Assembly (NCBI GenBank): GCA_036897095.1
Contig: JAYMSP010001534.1
Location: 1-31,146, forward strand
Source: Plantago elongata
Taxonomy: Eukaryota > Streptophyta > Magnoliopsida > Lamiales > Plantaginaceae
DNA: 31,146 bases
Reading direction: 5' to 3'
Numbering within the stretch: the first letter of the stretch is position 1; every line of letters begins with the position of its first letter. This document shows positions 1-10,064 of this stretch, in pieces. Below the pieces are notes generated by a model that did not search any database, was not told where the DNA came from, and saw only the letters and a list, made by a program, of their open reading frames with translations. The position numbers were made by a program, and so were the translations under genes.

Positions 1-1460
1 ATATATATATATATTCTCTCATAAATACTATTGATATTACTTTAAAAATTATATATACAATTAAGAATATAAATCTGCTTTTCAAAATTCTTAATAATAC
101 ACATCTCTCTTGATATTTTATGTATTTTTAAAGCATTTTCAAATTAAATGAATAACATACACGGATGCCTTATTTGAAGAATATGATAGTAATTAATTAC
201 CTAAACCATTTACTTGCAATCCAAAACAATAAATTAAACATTGATATGCATATACACAACCTTCTCGATTCAAACTTCTAGCAGCTCAATGGATTAATGA
301 TTAATCAAATCAATGAGTTCAAGAAGATTAAAGTTCATAGATACATATGCAGTAACCGGTGATAATTGTATATGTCAATGATTTAGAACTGCTGAAATTT
401 TTTATTCCAGCCTATTATCAGTCTCGTTTGTTCCAAAAAAGTTACTAAATTATCCATGAACGTTGCCGGATCATAAAAATGCCCTTCCACCATTTTTAAA
501 CCTATTTTCCTAACTCCATAAATTACCGTTTTTTCCTTATGACCGTACTTTAAGTTTTTTTGATATATTAAAACCGTAGTAAAGGTTAAACAAAGTTTGA
601 TATTGGTTCTTTGGATGAGTTGAGGTTTGTGGTGACCTTTAGTGATTTGAGGTGCAAATAATTGATGGTTTTTCAGACTATTTGAGTATGATTTGGATCT
701 GTATCGACCTTGAGGTAAGGGGAACTCTTGACACTTTTGCTTATATTTTTCGTATATAAAACCCATATATGTATAGTCTTTTCAAAGAAGGATCAAGTAT
801 ATGTATCCCATAAATATTTTCTTGTGTATGCGATTTGTGAAAGTATTTTTACAAAGCATGGATTACGTGTACGTACGTTTATGCTCATCGATATGTCTAT
901 GAAGTGTATGGACCCTTATGTGTTAAAGGGTTGTCGTGCTTTGGAGTACTCCTTTATGTTATTGTGTGGACTTGTATGTGTTACGGGGTAATTGTGGACC
1001 CCTATGTGTTAGAGGATATGTTATGTGAAAGCCGTCATGTGCGTCACCACGGTTTGTGTGACCGTAGTGTATATTTTATTCGAGCTAATGTGATAATGTA
1101 TTGTGACATGTGTTCCATGCAAATGCTTTTCGACTATGTTTGAAATATGAAACTGTATGCATACTTTTCTATATGTACTTGATCCGGGTAAAAGTGTTAG
1201 GAGCTCACCTTTACACCTTTTTTTTAGTAAGTGACCGGACGGAGGTACTTTAGATTAATTGAGATAGTAGATGAATGATGGATCATGAAGATAATTTAGT
1301 AGATGTTGCGTACTCTGGAGATGTATTTTAGATGATGATTGTACTGTTGAGATGTTTTGTTATGTACTGAGGACTTGTAGTTATTGTAAAGGACTTTTAG
1401 ATGCTCTGTTTGTACCACTCTAAGGTTTCATTACATATTTGATACAGGGAATATTAATTT
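1..1460. other. AT-rich stretch without a supportable gene
   Basis: The stretch opens with an (AT)n run at 1-14. Open frames here (the longest about 127 codons on the - strand, 383-766) match no family I recognise, have AT-driven composition and show no exon structure. The part from about 760 to 1400 has the feel of decayed retroelement or LTR DNA, but I see no primer site, polypurine tract or coding domain that would prove it. Three imperfect copies of a motif of about 23 bp occur at 906-1015. Similarity to the tandem units begins abruptly at about 1461. Confidence 0.5.
906..1015. repeat. Three imperfect copies of a ~23-bp motif
   Basis: A motif of the form GTGGACCCYTATGTGTTA followed by a purine/G-rich tail occurs at 906-930, 964-988 and 994-1015. 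Copies 2 and 3 are nearly adjacent, while copy 1 is set apart by about 33 bp. This is seen directly in the sequence and no function is inferred. Confidence 0.6.
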
Positions 1461-1738
1461 GGTATTTACAAAGTAATGTTAATTGTCTATTTTTCTATGA
1501 AGTGTATGTAAAATAAGATCGTGGCAATCAAAACTATTAACTTTGGTCAAAGTTGATTAAAATATTTTCTCATTTTAATAAAATATATTTTCTCTTTAAA
1601 GGGAGTGAATATTGTTATTATCTCCAATACTAGTAAAGATTAAATATTTTCTCAAAAGTATCTAATTTTTTCATCTTCAAAATACAAATTCAGAAATTGT
1701 ACTTTAATAATTATTTACCTTTTAATCCTAACCACTAC

Positions 1739-1746
1739 TATTTAAA
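1739..1746 (+). promoter_or_regulatory. Putative TATA-like box of X8 copy 1
   Basis: TATTTAAA lies 82 bp upstream of the X8 ATG. The same octamer sits 82 bp upstream in copies 2 and 4 and 88 bp upstream in copy 3, which is consistent with a shared core promoter. This is inferred from position and motif only. Confidence 0.4.
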
Positions 1747-1820
1747 CCGAGAAGATTTGTCCCAAAAAATATCAAACAAAACTAAAAGAATCTCAAGAGC
1801 TAATAAACGAGTGTTGTATT

Positions 1821-2395
1821 ATGGCAAATATGAGTGCACTCTATTTTATCCTCGCAATCAATTGTATTTTGAGTATTTCATCATATGGTTCATCAGTCAC
1901 TCCCAACCGAAAAGTAAGTTTTACAATTATTTTTCTAGAATCCGATATTATACATATCAAATGTTAACATATACAATTATATTGATAGATGGACACACAA
2001 AAGTAATAAACACTCGATTTAAATGTATCACAGAACACAGCATGGTGTGTGGCACAAGATAGCGCACCCAATGACAAGTTACAAGCTTTTCTCGATTATG
2101 CTTGTTCAACAGCCGGAGGAATAGATTGTGGAGTGATCCTGCCCGGTGGATCATGTTTCGAGCCCAACACATTGAAAGGCCACGGCTCATATGCTTTGTC
2201 ATCTATTTACGTAAAAAATGGTGACTGCAATGAAATCGGTACCGTCGTCGATAAAGATCCATGTAATAATCTATCTCTATTTCTTTTTCATTTGGTTGAT
2301 TACTTATTTAGTTATAATCTTATGTAATGAATTAATGAAATCTTTTTTGTGTTTACGCAGCTTATGGTGGCTGTGTATACCCTTCCCACAATTGA
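1821..2395 (+). CDS. X8-domain (CBM43) secreted protein, copy 1
   Basis: Predicted exons are 1821-1913, 2034-2262 and 2361-2395, giving about 118 residues. Residues 1-23 form a hydrophobic signal peptide. The X8 domain follows from about residue 34 with WCVA, LDYAC, DCG, GGSCFEPNT and the closing GGCVYPSHN. All six expected cysteines are present (36, 55, 63, 72, 96, 112). Known X8/CBM43 domains bind beta-1,3-glucan, as in Ole e 10-like proteins, PDCB callose-binding proteins and the tails of GH17 glucanases. This small form has no GH17 domain and no C-terminal GPI-type hydrophobic tail, so it is most like free Ole e 10-type proteins and should be secreted to the wall. The intron 1 acceptor is the weak point: using CACAG at 2033 keeps the frame open, whereas the earlier AG before ATGGAC leads straight into TAA TAA. 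It differs from the other copies by Val for Pro65 and Asn for Asp44. Confidence 0.82.
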
Positions 2396-3277
2396 GGCGT
2401 GCAATGAGGCGATCTATAAAAATGAAGCATTTTCGTTTAGAGTACTAATTGAATAAATGCCATGTTATATATAATAATTTATTGTCTATTACATATTTGT
2501 AACATGAGTTTATCTCCGGTGTCTCTTTACCAAAAGTTTCGAAGAATTTATAAATCCTCTTAATATAATGTCAAATTTCATTATTCACCTATTGAACACA
2601 AAATTACACTAGTACTAACCCGTGGTGATGTCACGGGGTGGTTTGCTTCAAATATAAAATTTCAGGTCAAACTTCATAGTAAAAGGTAATACCGAAAATT
2701 ATATACAAAATCTTAGTTCTGCTACAAAGACAAAAGTATAAATATAACAAAGTTATTGGATTTTCAAAAAGATACTCAAAAACGATAAATTACAACAATC
2801 GTAAACATAATACTAAGTATATCCTACATCAATCGGGAGACATATGAATCGTGTGTTGCTCATCCATTCCATATACAAACCAAGTCAGTTTATCTGCATA
2901 TAATATGTAACTACCCAAACCACTAATCGGTCGAGTCCCGACCTTTTGGACCGACATTGTTACTCATGTGCAACTTTCCGAGTGATATGTTGGCTCCATT
3001 GTACCAACACATGTCTTTTCTCAAGGACGTTTTGCTCACTCGTGCGTGAAGACTTTCCGGTTGGTCACTCATCCTAAGATTACTCCAGAGCAAGTATCCT
3101 TAACTTTGGAGTTCTCTTAGGTGGATTTATGAAATTAACGAAAGGTACACCTTGTTAAATTATATAGCATTCTCAATCCATTTAAGCTCTTTGGACTTGA
3201 CTTAAAATTTTGGAACGTTACATAATATGTCAATAATTAAGTATACATTAATTTCAAGTCAGAGTACATTATCAAAT

Positions 3278-5000
3278 TTAAAGCACATCACACACCTCAA
3301 AGATTTCTAAAAGTCTCCTTGTAAACAACATTGATCGTTCTCTCGGTGGGCTTCCATCTTCATCTAAATCCAATACCTTGAGCCATTTTCGGTTCGTCAC
3401 TCTAAAAAATGCAACATATAATTGATTGTGGCTGAACTCATCTCTCGGTAGATATGGGCCAACATGATTTAAAGACTGACATTGACTCTTATTGATTGTC
3501 ATTTCATAACAAATAGATATCGGGAATCGTCTTCGTTGGAATCTGGTAGGAAAGTTGGCAAGACCAGATAGTATGAGACCATTCATGTAATTAATACCTT
3601 CTGGCCTGCATTATTCTCATGCATTTTCTTAGCTTATATAACATGGTTTTCGAATTTAGTAACAGTTATCCTCGTGCTATTACACAACTCATCCACTTGG
3701 TCTACATTATTGAGGAGCATATTTGGACAACCTTCCTTGAGTCAATTGACATGGTGTGGTATTCTTCATGTCTTAATCGTGTTATGAAACTCGATTGAGT
3801 AAAAATCCTCTCTATTTACTATGCCATCTTCATCGGTACATATGCATATGAACTCAAAAACTTGGTGGCATCCCCAAACATTAGAGACATGATATGATGT
3901 TAGTAATTGACTTCATGTACGACCTCATTAGTCGGAGCTAGAATGTCCTTGTATTCAAAGTAACAACCATCAAGACCATCGTCTAGAGTAGAAGGATATG
4001 TGGACTTCACAATAGCATCTAATGGATCAGATGCATCACGAATGAGCATATCATCATGCAATTCGAACTCCTTTATCTCACAAACCTCAGACGGTATGCT
4101 GTTTGACTGCTAGTACACAAAAGTTCGCATTCACTTAGAAAAATATAGATATAATAATTACTATTGATACAATATTATTATGCAAATAAAATTACACATG
4201 TAGATGCATGTTTTTTTGTGAGCTTTAGTACATGACAATAGCTCCATATGTGTCTATGATATGAGAGAGTGAGAGAGTGATGGATAATGTCTTGCTTTAT
4301 CTATCTGTCAGACTGAATAATCATAGAAAATAAATCCCTAAAAAATCTTCCACATGCCGAAAAATTGGCTTCCTTGAGATCATCTATATATTCTTTATCA
4401 TCATCAAGGAGTCCTAAAGCATATCATGCAACACAATATGTTTGATGAACAAATGATGCTACGATTCTCACATCATCGTAGCATGTAGCACCTCTAATAT
4501 GATTTAACATGATTCGAAGGATGTCAGACTTGTTCTTATAGGAACATGATATATCCTACCAACTTTACCAATGCACTGCTTACTTGGCTTCTAATCCTTG
4601 CCTTGACCCCAAACTATAATTCTTAGGAAACTCATCATTTAAGTAAATTCGTGCCTTCGGATGCTTGTTGTATTCCATCCATTTCTGGAATTTTGTATCA
4701 ACAACAATATTTGTCTTTTCAATTAGATCCTCAATCACACCACCATCCTTAAAGACATATTATGTTCACCATCCAAGTGAAATGATAAACGCTCTACATG
4801 TTGATCTTTGTACTGCATATCTCTTCCCATTATACGCCACGGCGACTCACATGCGGATATGTAACAACAATCAATGTAATCCTTCACTTCAATGTCAACA
4901 GTTATTTATTACCAATACGGTCTACCCCCTTGTTGACATACTTGAGGTACTTGATTGAATGAGAAAAGAGAACCTTAATACCAAATTATTAAAATCACAC
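3278..5000 (-). pseudogene. Helitron helicase remnant, unit 1
   Basis: The clearest piece is 3278-3586, which reads the helicase C-terminus: MTINKSQCQSLNHVG, YLPRDEFSHNQLYVAF and so on, matching the conserved 'MTINKSQGQSL...LYVALSRV' block (motifs V/VI) of plant Helitron helicases. The first Gly of SQGQ is replaced by Cys. Higher up the - strand come out-of-frame pieces resembling the 'LCNSTRLIV' region (about 3600-3720), the 'AILAPTNE' region (about 3900-4060), the 'ACYALGLLDDDKEYID' region (about 4330-4450), and the 'KYVNKG...ISACES' N-terminal region (about 4750-4960) with a stop codon in it. It is broken by frameshifts and stops and lacks the Walker A/B core. It is non-functional. Confidence 0.8.
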
Positions 5001-5224
5001 TCGATAAAAGGGAAACTGTACATAATTAAGCCAATCTAAAAAATAAAACTCAATATAGAATAGTAGAATTTAAATTCTTCTCCTCCTTTCATGTTCTTAT
5101 TGATGGATTCGTGTTTGTCCTTGAAGCCATCACCTTCATCCTCCAACAATGCTGAACATTCCTATTTATGAGGCAATAGTAGTCTGAACCCGAGTTGAAT
5201 CTTGTGTAACGATCAATCCTTCAA

Positions 5225-5380
5225 TTATATAGAATGACCATAAGACAAATCGTCCAACTTGGCATAATATGGAACTTGATTGCTATTGGGACATCGAAGC
5301 ATTCTGCAAATCGGTGCAATTTCATTCATCTTGGGGTAATTGGATTCTTCAATTTCTCTTGACTGCTTAAATGTATTCAT
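5225..5380 (-). CDS. Small conserved ORF inside Helitron 1 (51 aa)
   Basis: This reading frame starts MNTFKQSREIEESNYPKMNE and ends DDLSYGHSI before a stop. The same 51-codon frame occurs at the same place in unit 2 (9370-9525) with only a few amino-acid changes. It lies near the Helitron 5' end, where a Rep or accessory region might be expected, and contains a CR-x-L-x-CPNS segment. I do not recognise the family. It could be a first exon, a captured gene piece, or simply open by chance because the two copies are recent. Evidence for translation is weak. Confidence 0.3.
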   Translation of the reverse strand: MNTFKQSREIEESNYPKMNEIAPICRMLRCPNSNQVPYYAKLDDLSYGHSI

Positions 5381-5830
5381 GATGATTAAATATGAAATAG
5401 ATCAATGCATTAATATCGAATTTGTAGTGAGAATGTTGATCACATATGTTAAGGTTGCATTTGAAATTTAGAATGCACTAATCACGTCTCTTGGTCAGAC
5501 GATTACTTTATATATGCCTTATTTTTATTTTTATAAATTATTGAAACGGTATTTACAAAGTAATGTTGATTTTCTATTTTTCTATAGATCACATGTAAAA
5601 TAAGATTGTGATAATCAAAACTATTATATTTGGTCAAAGTTGATTAAAATATTTTCTCATTTTAATAAACCATATTTTCTTTTTAATGGAGTGAATATTA
5701 TTACCTCCAATACTAGTAAAGATTGTCTTTTTAAAATATTTTCTCAAAAGTATCTAATTTTTTCATCTCCAACATACAAATTCAGACATTGTACTTTAAT
5801 AATTATTTACCTTTTAATCCTAACCAAAAC

Positions 5831-5838
5831 TATTTAAA
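5831..5838 (+). promoter_or_regulatory. Putative TATA-like box of X8 copy 2
   Basis: TATTTAAA lies 82 bp upstream of the ATG at 5913, the same position as in copies 1 and 4. Confidence 0.4.
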
Positions 5839-5912
5839 CCGAGAAGATTTGTCCCAAAAAATAACAAACAAAACTAAAAGAATCTCAAGAGCTACAAATC
5901 GATTGTTGTATT

Positions 5913-6480
5913 ATGGCAAAGATGAGTGCACTCTATTTTATCCTGGTAATCATTTGTATTTTGAGTATTTCATCATATGGTTCATCAGTCACTCCCAACC
6001 AAAAAGTAAGTTTTACTCTTATTTTTCTAGAATCTGATATTATACATATCAAATGTTCACATATACAACTATATTGATAGATGGACACACAAAAGTAATA
6101 AACACTCGATTTAAATGTATCACAGAACACTGCATGGTGTGTGGCACAAGATAGCGCACCCGATGACAAGTTACAAGCTTTTCTCGATTATGCTTGTTCA
6201 ACAGCCGGAGATTGTGGGCCGATCCTGCCCGGCGGATCATGTTTCGAGCCCAACACATTGAAAGGCCACGGCTCATATGCTTTGTCATCTATTTACGTAA
6301 AAAATGGTGACTGCAATGAAATCGGTACCGTCGTCGATAAAGATCCATGTAATAATCTATCTCTATTTCTTTTCATTTGGTTGATTACTTATTTAGTTAT
6401 AATCTTATGTAATGAATTAATGAAATCTTTTTTGTGTTTATGCAGCTTATGGTGGCTGCGTATACCCTTCCCACAATTGA
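5913..6480 (+). CDS. X8-domain (CBM43) secreted protein, copy 2
   Basis: Predicted exons are 5913-6005, 6126-6348 and 6446-6480, giving about 116 residues. The signal peptide (MAKMSALYFILVIICILS...) is followed by the X8 domain with all six cysteines and the same C-terminus GGCVYPSHN. It differs from its sisters by an in-frame 6-bp loss that removes Gly-Ile just before the third cysteine (STAGDCGP instead of STAGGIDCGP). The deletion falls between short GGA repeats, so slippage is likely. As in copy 1, an early AG acceptor before ATGGAC would run into TAA TAA, whereas the CACAG acceptor (exon from 6126) keeps the frame. The likely role is binding beta-1,3-glucan (callose) in the wall, inferred from the family. 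Confidence 0.82.
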
Positions 6481-7356
6481 GGCGTGCACTGAGGTGATCT
6501 ATAAAAATGGAGCATTTTCGTTTAGAGGACTAATTGAATAAATGCCATATTATATATAATAATTTATTGTCTATTACATATTTGTAACATGAGTTTATCT
6601 CCGGTGTCTCTTTACCAAAAATTTTGAAGAATTTATAAATACTCTTAATATAATGTCAAATTTATTATTCGCCTATTGAACACAAAATTACACTAGTACT
6701 AACCCGTGGTGATGCCACGGGGTGGTTTGCTTCAAATATAAGATTTCAGGTCAAACTTCATACTAAAAGGTACCACCGAAAGTTATATACAAAATCTTAG
6801 TTCTGGTACAAAGACAAAAGCATAAATATAACATTGTTATTGGATTTTCAAAAAGACACTCAAAAAAATATAAATTACAACAATAGTAAACAAAATACTA
6901 AGTATATCCTACATCAATCTGGAGACATATGAATCGAGTGTTGCTCATCCATTCCATATACAAACCAAGTCAGTTTATCTGCATGTAATATGCAACGACC
7001 CAAACCACTAATCGGTCGAGTCCTGACCTTTTGGACCGACATTGTTACTCATATGCAACTTTCCGAGTGATATGTTGGCCCCATTGTACCAACACATGTC
7101 TTTTCTCGAGGAATTTTTGCTCACTCGTGCGTGAAGACTTTCCAGTTGGTCACCAATCCTAAGATTTCTCCTGAGCAAGTATCCTTAACTTTGGAGTTCT
7201 CTTAGGTGGATTTCTGAAATTAAAGAAAGGTACACCTTGTTAAATTATATAGCATTCTCAATCCATTTAAGCTCTTTGGACTTGACTTAAAATTCTGGGA
7301 CTCTACATAATATGTCAATAATTAAGTATACGTTGATTCCAAGTCAGGGTACATTA

Positions 7357-9110
7357 TCAAATATAAAGCACATCACACACCTCAAAAATTTCTAAATGTC
7401 TCCTTGTAAACAACATCGATCGTTCTCTCGGTGGGCTTCCATCTTCATCTAAATTCAATACCTTGAGCCATTTTCGGTTCATAACTCTCGGAAATGCAAC
7501 ATATAATTGATTGTGGCTGAACTCATCTCTCGGTAGATATAGGCCAACATGATTTAAAGACTGACATTGACTCTTATTGATTGTCATGTCATAACAAATA
7601 GATATCGGGAATCGCCTTTGTGGGAATCTGATAGGAAACTTGGCAAGACCAGATAGTATGAGACCATTTGTGCAATTAATACCTTCTGGCCTGCATTATT
7701 CTCATGCATTTTCTTAGCTTGTATAACATGATTTCCGAATTTAGTAACAATTAGCCTCGTGCTATTACACAACTCATCCACTTGGTCTACATTATTGAGG
7801 AGAATATTTGGACAACCTTCCTTGAGTCAATTGACATGGTGTGGTATTCTTCATGTCTTAATCGTGTTATGAAACTCGATTGAGTAAAAATCCTCTCTAT
7901 TTACTATGCCATCTTCATCGGGACATATGCATATGAACTCAAAAACTTGGTGGCATCCCCAAGCATTAGGGACATGATATGATGTTAGTAATTGACTTCA
8001 TGTACGACCTCATTAGTCGGAGCTAGAATGTCCTTGTATTCTAAGTAACAACCATCAAGACCATCGTCCAGAGTAGAAGAATTTGTGGACTTCACAATAG
8101 CATCTAATGGATTAGATGCATCATGAATGAGCATATCATCATGCAATTTGAATTCCGCATCACCATCATTCATATAGCCAAATTCACCATTGCCTACCTT
8201 CAACAACCAGGCCACGAACTCCTTTATCTCACGAACCTTAGACGGTGAGTTGTTTGACTGCTAGTAAACATAAGTTCGCATTCACTTAGAAAAAGATAGA
8301 TATAATAACTACTATTGATAAATTATTAGTATGCAAATAAAATTACACATGAAGATGCATGTTTTTTTTGTGAGCTTTAGTACATGATAATGGCTCCATA
8401 TGTGTCTATATGATATGAGAGAGTGATGGATAATGTCTTGCTTTATCTGTCGGACTGAATAATCATAGAGAATAAATCCCTCAAAAATCTTCCATATGCC
8501 CAAAAATTGGCTTCTTTGAGATCATCTATATATTCTTTATCATCATCAAGGAGTCCTAAAGCATAGCATGCAACACGATATGTTTGATGAACAAGTGATG
8601 CTACGGTTCTCACATCCTCGTAGCATGTAGCACCTCTAATATGATTCAACATGATTCTAAGGATGTCGAACTTGTTCTTATAGGAACATGATATATCCTA
8701 CCAACTTTACCAATGAATTGCTTACTTGGCTTCCAATCCTTGCCTTGATCCCAAACATTATGGTTAGGAAACTCATCATTTAAGTAAATTCGTGCCTTCG
8801 GATGCTTGTTGTATTCCATCCACTTATGGAATTTTGTATCAACAATAATATTTGTCTATTCAATTAGATCCTTATTCACACCACCATCCTTAAAGACATA
8901 TTATGTTCACCATCTAGGTGAAATGATAAACGCTCTACATGTGGATTTTTGTACCGCATATCTCTTCCCATTATACGCCACGACGACTCACATGCGGATA
9001 TGTAACAACAATCGATGTAATCCTTCACTTCAATGTCAACAATTATTTTATCACCAATACGGTCTGCCGCCTTGTTGACATACTTGAAGAGGTACTTGAT
9101 TTAATAAAAA
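7357..9110 (-). pseudogene. Helitron helicase remnant, unit 2
   Basis: Pieces in correct order on the - strand are: a Helitron-like N-terminal segment (KYLFKYVNKAADRIGD ... DYIDCCYISACESSWRIMG, about 8880-9090); 'KQFIGKVGRIYHV' (about 8690-8730); 'IRGATCYEDVRTV ... ACYALGLLDDDKEYID' (8443-8652); then directly 'VAWLLKVGNGEFG ... ILAPTNEVVHEVN' (7985-8215); 'DELCNSTRLIVTKFGNHVI' (7584-7781); and 'MTINKSQCQSLNHVGLYLP ... LYVAFPRV' (7357-7587). Between the third and fourth pieces the family normally has roughly 250 residues containing Walker A and B, and only about 230 bp of non-coding DNA stands here. Frameshifts separate several pieces. It is clearly a pseudogene. Confidence 0.82.
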
Positions 9111-9369
9111 AAGAGAACCTTAATGCCAATTTATTAAAATCACACTCGATAAAAGAGAAAATGTACATAATTAAGCCAATCTAAAAAATAAAACTCAGCA
9201 TAGAATAGTAGAATTTCAAATTCTTCTCCTCCTTTCATGTTCTTATTGATGGATTTGTGTTTGCCCTTGAAGCCATAGCCTTCATCCTCCAACAATGCTG
9301 AGCATTCCTATTTATGAGGCAATAGTAGTCTGAACCAAGTTGAATCTTGTGTAAGGATCAATCCTTCAA

Positions 9370-9525
9370 TTATATAGAATGACCACAAGACAAATCGTCC
9401 AACTTGGCATAATATGGAACTTGATAGCTATTGGGACATCCAAGCATTCTGCAAATCGGCGCAGTTTCATTCATCTTTGGGTAATTGGATTCTTCAATTT
9501 CTCTTGACTGCTTAAATGTATTCAT
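9370..9525 (-). CDS. Small conserved ORF inside Helitron 2 (51 aa)
   Basis: This is the counterpart of the 51-codon frame in unit 1, with the same start (MNTFKQSREIEESNYPKMNE), the same length and the same stop. Changes include Ile/Thr, Arg/Gly, Asn/Tyr and Tyr/Cys. It carries three or more cysteines. The family is not recognised. The equivalent part of unit 3 has been removed by the retroelement insertion, so a third comparison is not available. Confidence 0.3.
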   Translation of the reverse strand: MNTFKQSREIEESNYPKMNETAPICRMLGCPNSYQVPYYAKLDDLSCGHSI

Positions 9526-9976
9526 GATGAGTAAATATGAAATAGATCAATACATTAATCTCGAATTTGTAGTGAGAATGTTGATCACATATGTTAAGGT
9601 TGCATTTGAAATTTAGAATGCACTAATCACGTCTCTTGGTCAGACGATTACCTTATATATGCCTTATTTTTATTTTTATCAATTATTGAAACGGTATTTA
9701 CAAAGTAATGTTAATTTTCTACTTTTCTATAGATCACATGTAAAATAAGATTGTGATAATCAAAACTATTAAATTTGATCAAAGTTAATTAAAATATTTT
9801 CTCATTTTAATAAACCATATTTTCTCTTTAAAGGGAGTGAGTATTATTATCTCCAATACTAGTAAAGATTGTCTTTTTAAAATATTTTCTCAAAAGTATC
9901 TAATTTTTTCATCTCCAACATACAAATTCAGACATTGTACTTTAATAATTATTTACCTTTTAATCCTAACCAAAAT

Positions 9977-9984
9977 TATTTAAA
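9977..9984 (+). promoter_or_regulatory. Putative TATA-like box of X8 copy 3
   Basis: TATTTAAA lies 88 bp upstream of the ATG at 10065. The extra 6 bp relative to the other copies come from small insertions in the 5' leader. Confidence 0.38.
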
Positions 9985-10064
9985 CTGAGAAGATTTGTCC
10001 CAAAAAAATATCAAACAAATTAAAACTAAAAGAATCTCAAGAGCTACGAAACGATTGTTGTATT

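Larger units (their letters stand above)
2609..5544 (-). mobile_element. Defective Helitron 1
   Basis: Read on the - strand, the element ends at its 3' terminus with a GC-rich hairpin (arms CCCGTG / CACGGG, + strand 2619-2624 and 2632-2637), a short spacer and CTAG at 2612-2609, followed by T. This is the classical Helitron 3' end and A|T insertion context. The interior holds remnants of a Helitron PIF1-like helicase in the same orientation, as expected. The 5' TC end is placed at about 5544 because unit similarity breaks within 3 bp of it, but the flanking base there is not the expected A|TC, so this end is less sure. No Rep (HUH) nickase domain is visible. The hairpin has one mismatch compared with unit 2. 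Confidence 0.82.
1461..5547 (+). repeat. Tandem unit 1 (X8 gene + Helitron)
   Basis: First of four direct repeats. The left edge is where similarity to the other units starts, at GGTATTTACAAAG. To the left of that point the sequence differs from the other units, which have the end of the preceding Helitron there. The unit carries X8 copy 1 (+ strand), then a Helitron (- strand) from 2609 to about 5544. Similarity to unit 2 continues through exons, introns and Helitron with scattered substitutions and small indels, so it was copied as a block. Confidence 0.88.
6693..9689 (-). mobile_element. Defective Helitron 2 (best preserved)
   Basis: The 3' end on the - strand is a perfect 7-bp hairpin (CCCGTGG at 6703-6709 pairing with CCACGGG at 6715-6721, 5-nt loop), a short spacer and CTAG at 6696-6693 followed by T, as in autonomous and non-autonomous plant Helitrons. 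The putative 5' TC is at 9689-9688. About 3.0 kb long, it contains helicase remnants at 7357-9110 and a 51-codon ORF near the 5' end. It has no Rep domain and lacks the helicase ATPase core, so it could have moved only with help in trans. Confidence 0.85.
5548..9692 (+). repeat. Tandem unit 2 (X8 gene + Helitron)
   Basis: This is a direct repeat of unit 1 with the same order: promoter region, X8 copy 2 (+), Helitron (-). It is the most complete unit of the array. The junction with unit 1 reads ...TTATTGAAACGGTATTTACAAAG, where the Helitron 5' end abuts the start of the next X8 upstream region. The length is about 4.15 kb against 4.09 kb for unit 1. Confidence 0.88.

Noticed and set aside
383-766. 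127-codon open frame on the - strand
   Set aside because: No recognised domain, no exon context, composition follows the AT-rich background, and it lies next to likely decayed repeats.
1697-2062. + strand frame overlapping X8 exon 1 and intron 1 (also 5789-6037, 9995-10219, 14393-14620)
   Set aside because: It is the X8 leader and signal-peptide exon read in another frame. The ATGGCAAA frame gives a proper signal peptide and splice phase.
1957-2202. - strand frames opposite the X8 exon 2 (also 6049-6288, 10200-10442, 14612-14827)
   Set aside because: Antisense shadows of the conserved X8 exon; their conservation follows from the real gene.
4665-4958. + strand frames opposite the Helitron N-terminal helicase segment (also 8806-9078, 8939-9184)
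   Set aside because: Shadow of the - strand helicase remnant, which carries the recognisable KYVNK and ISACES motifs.
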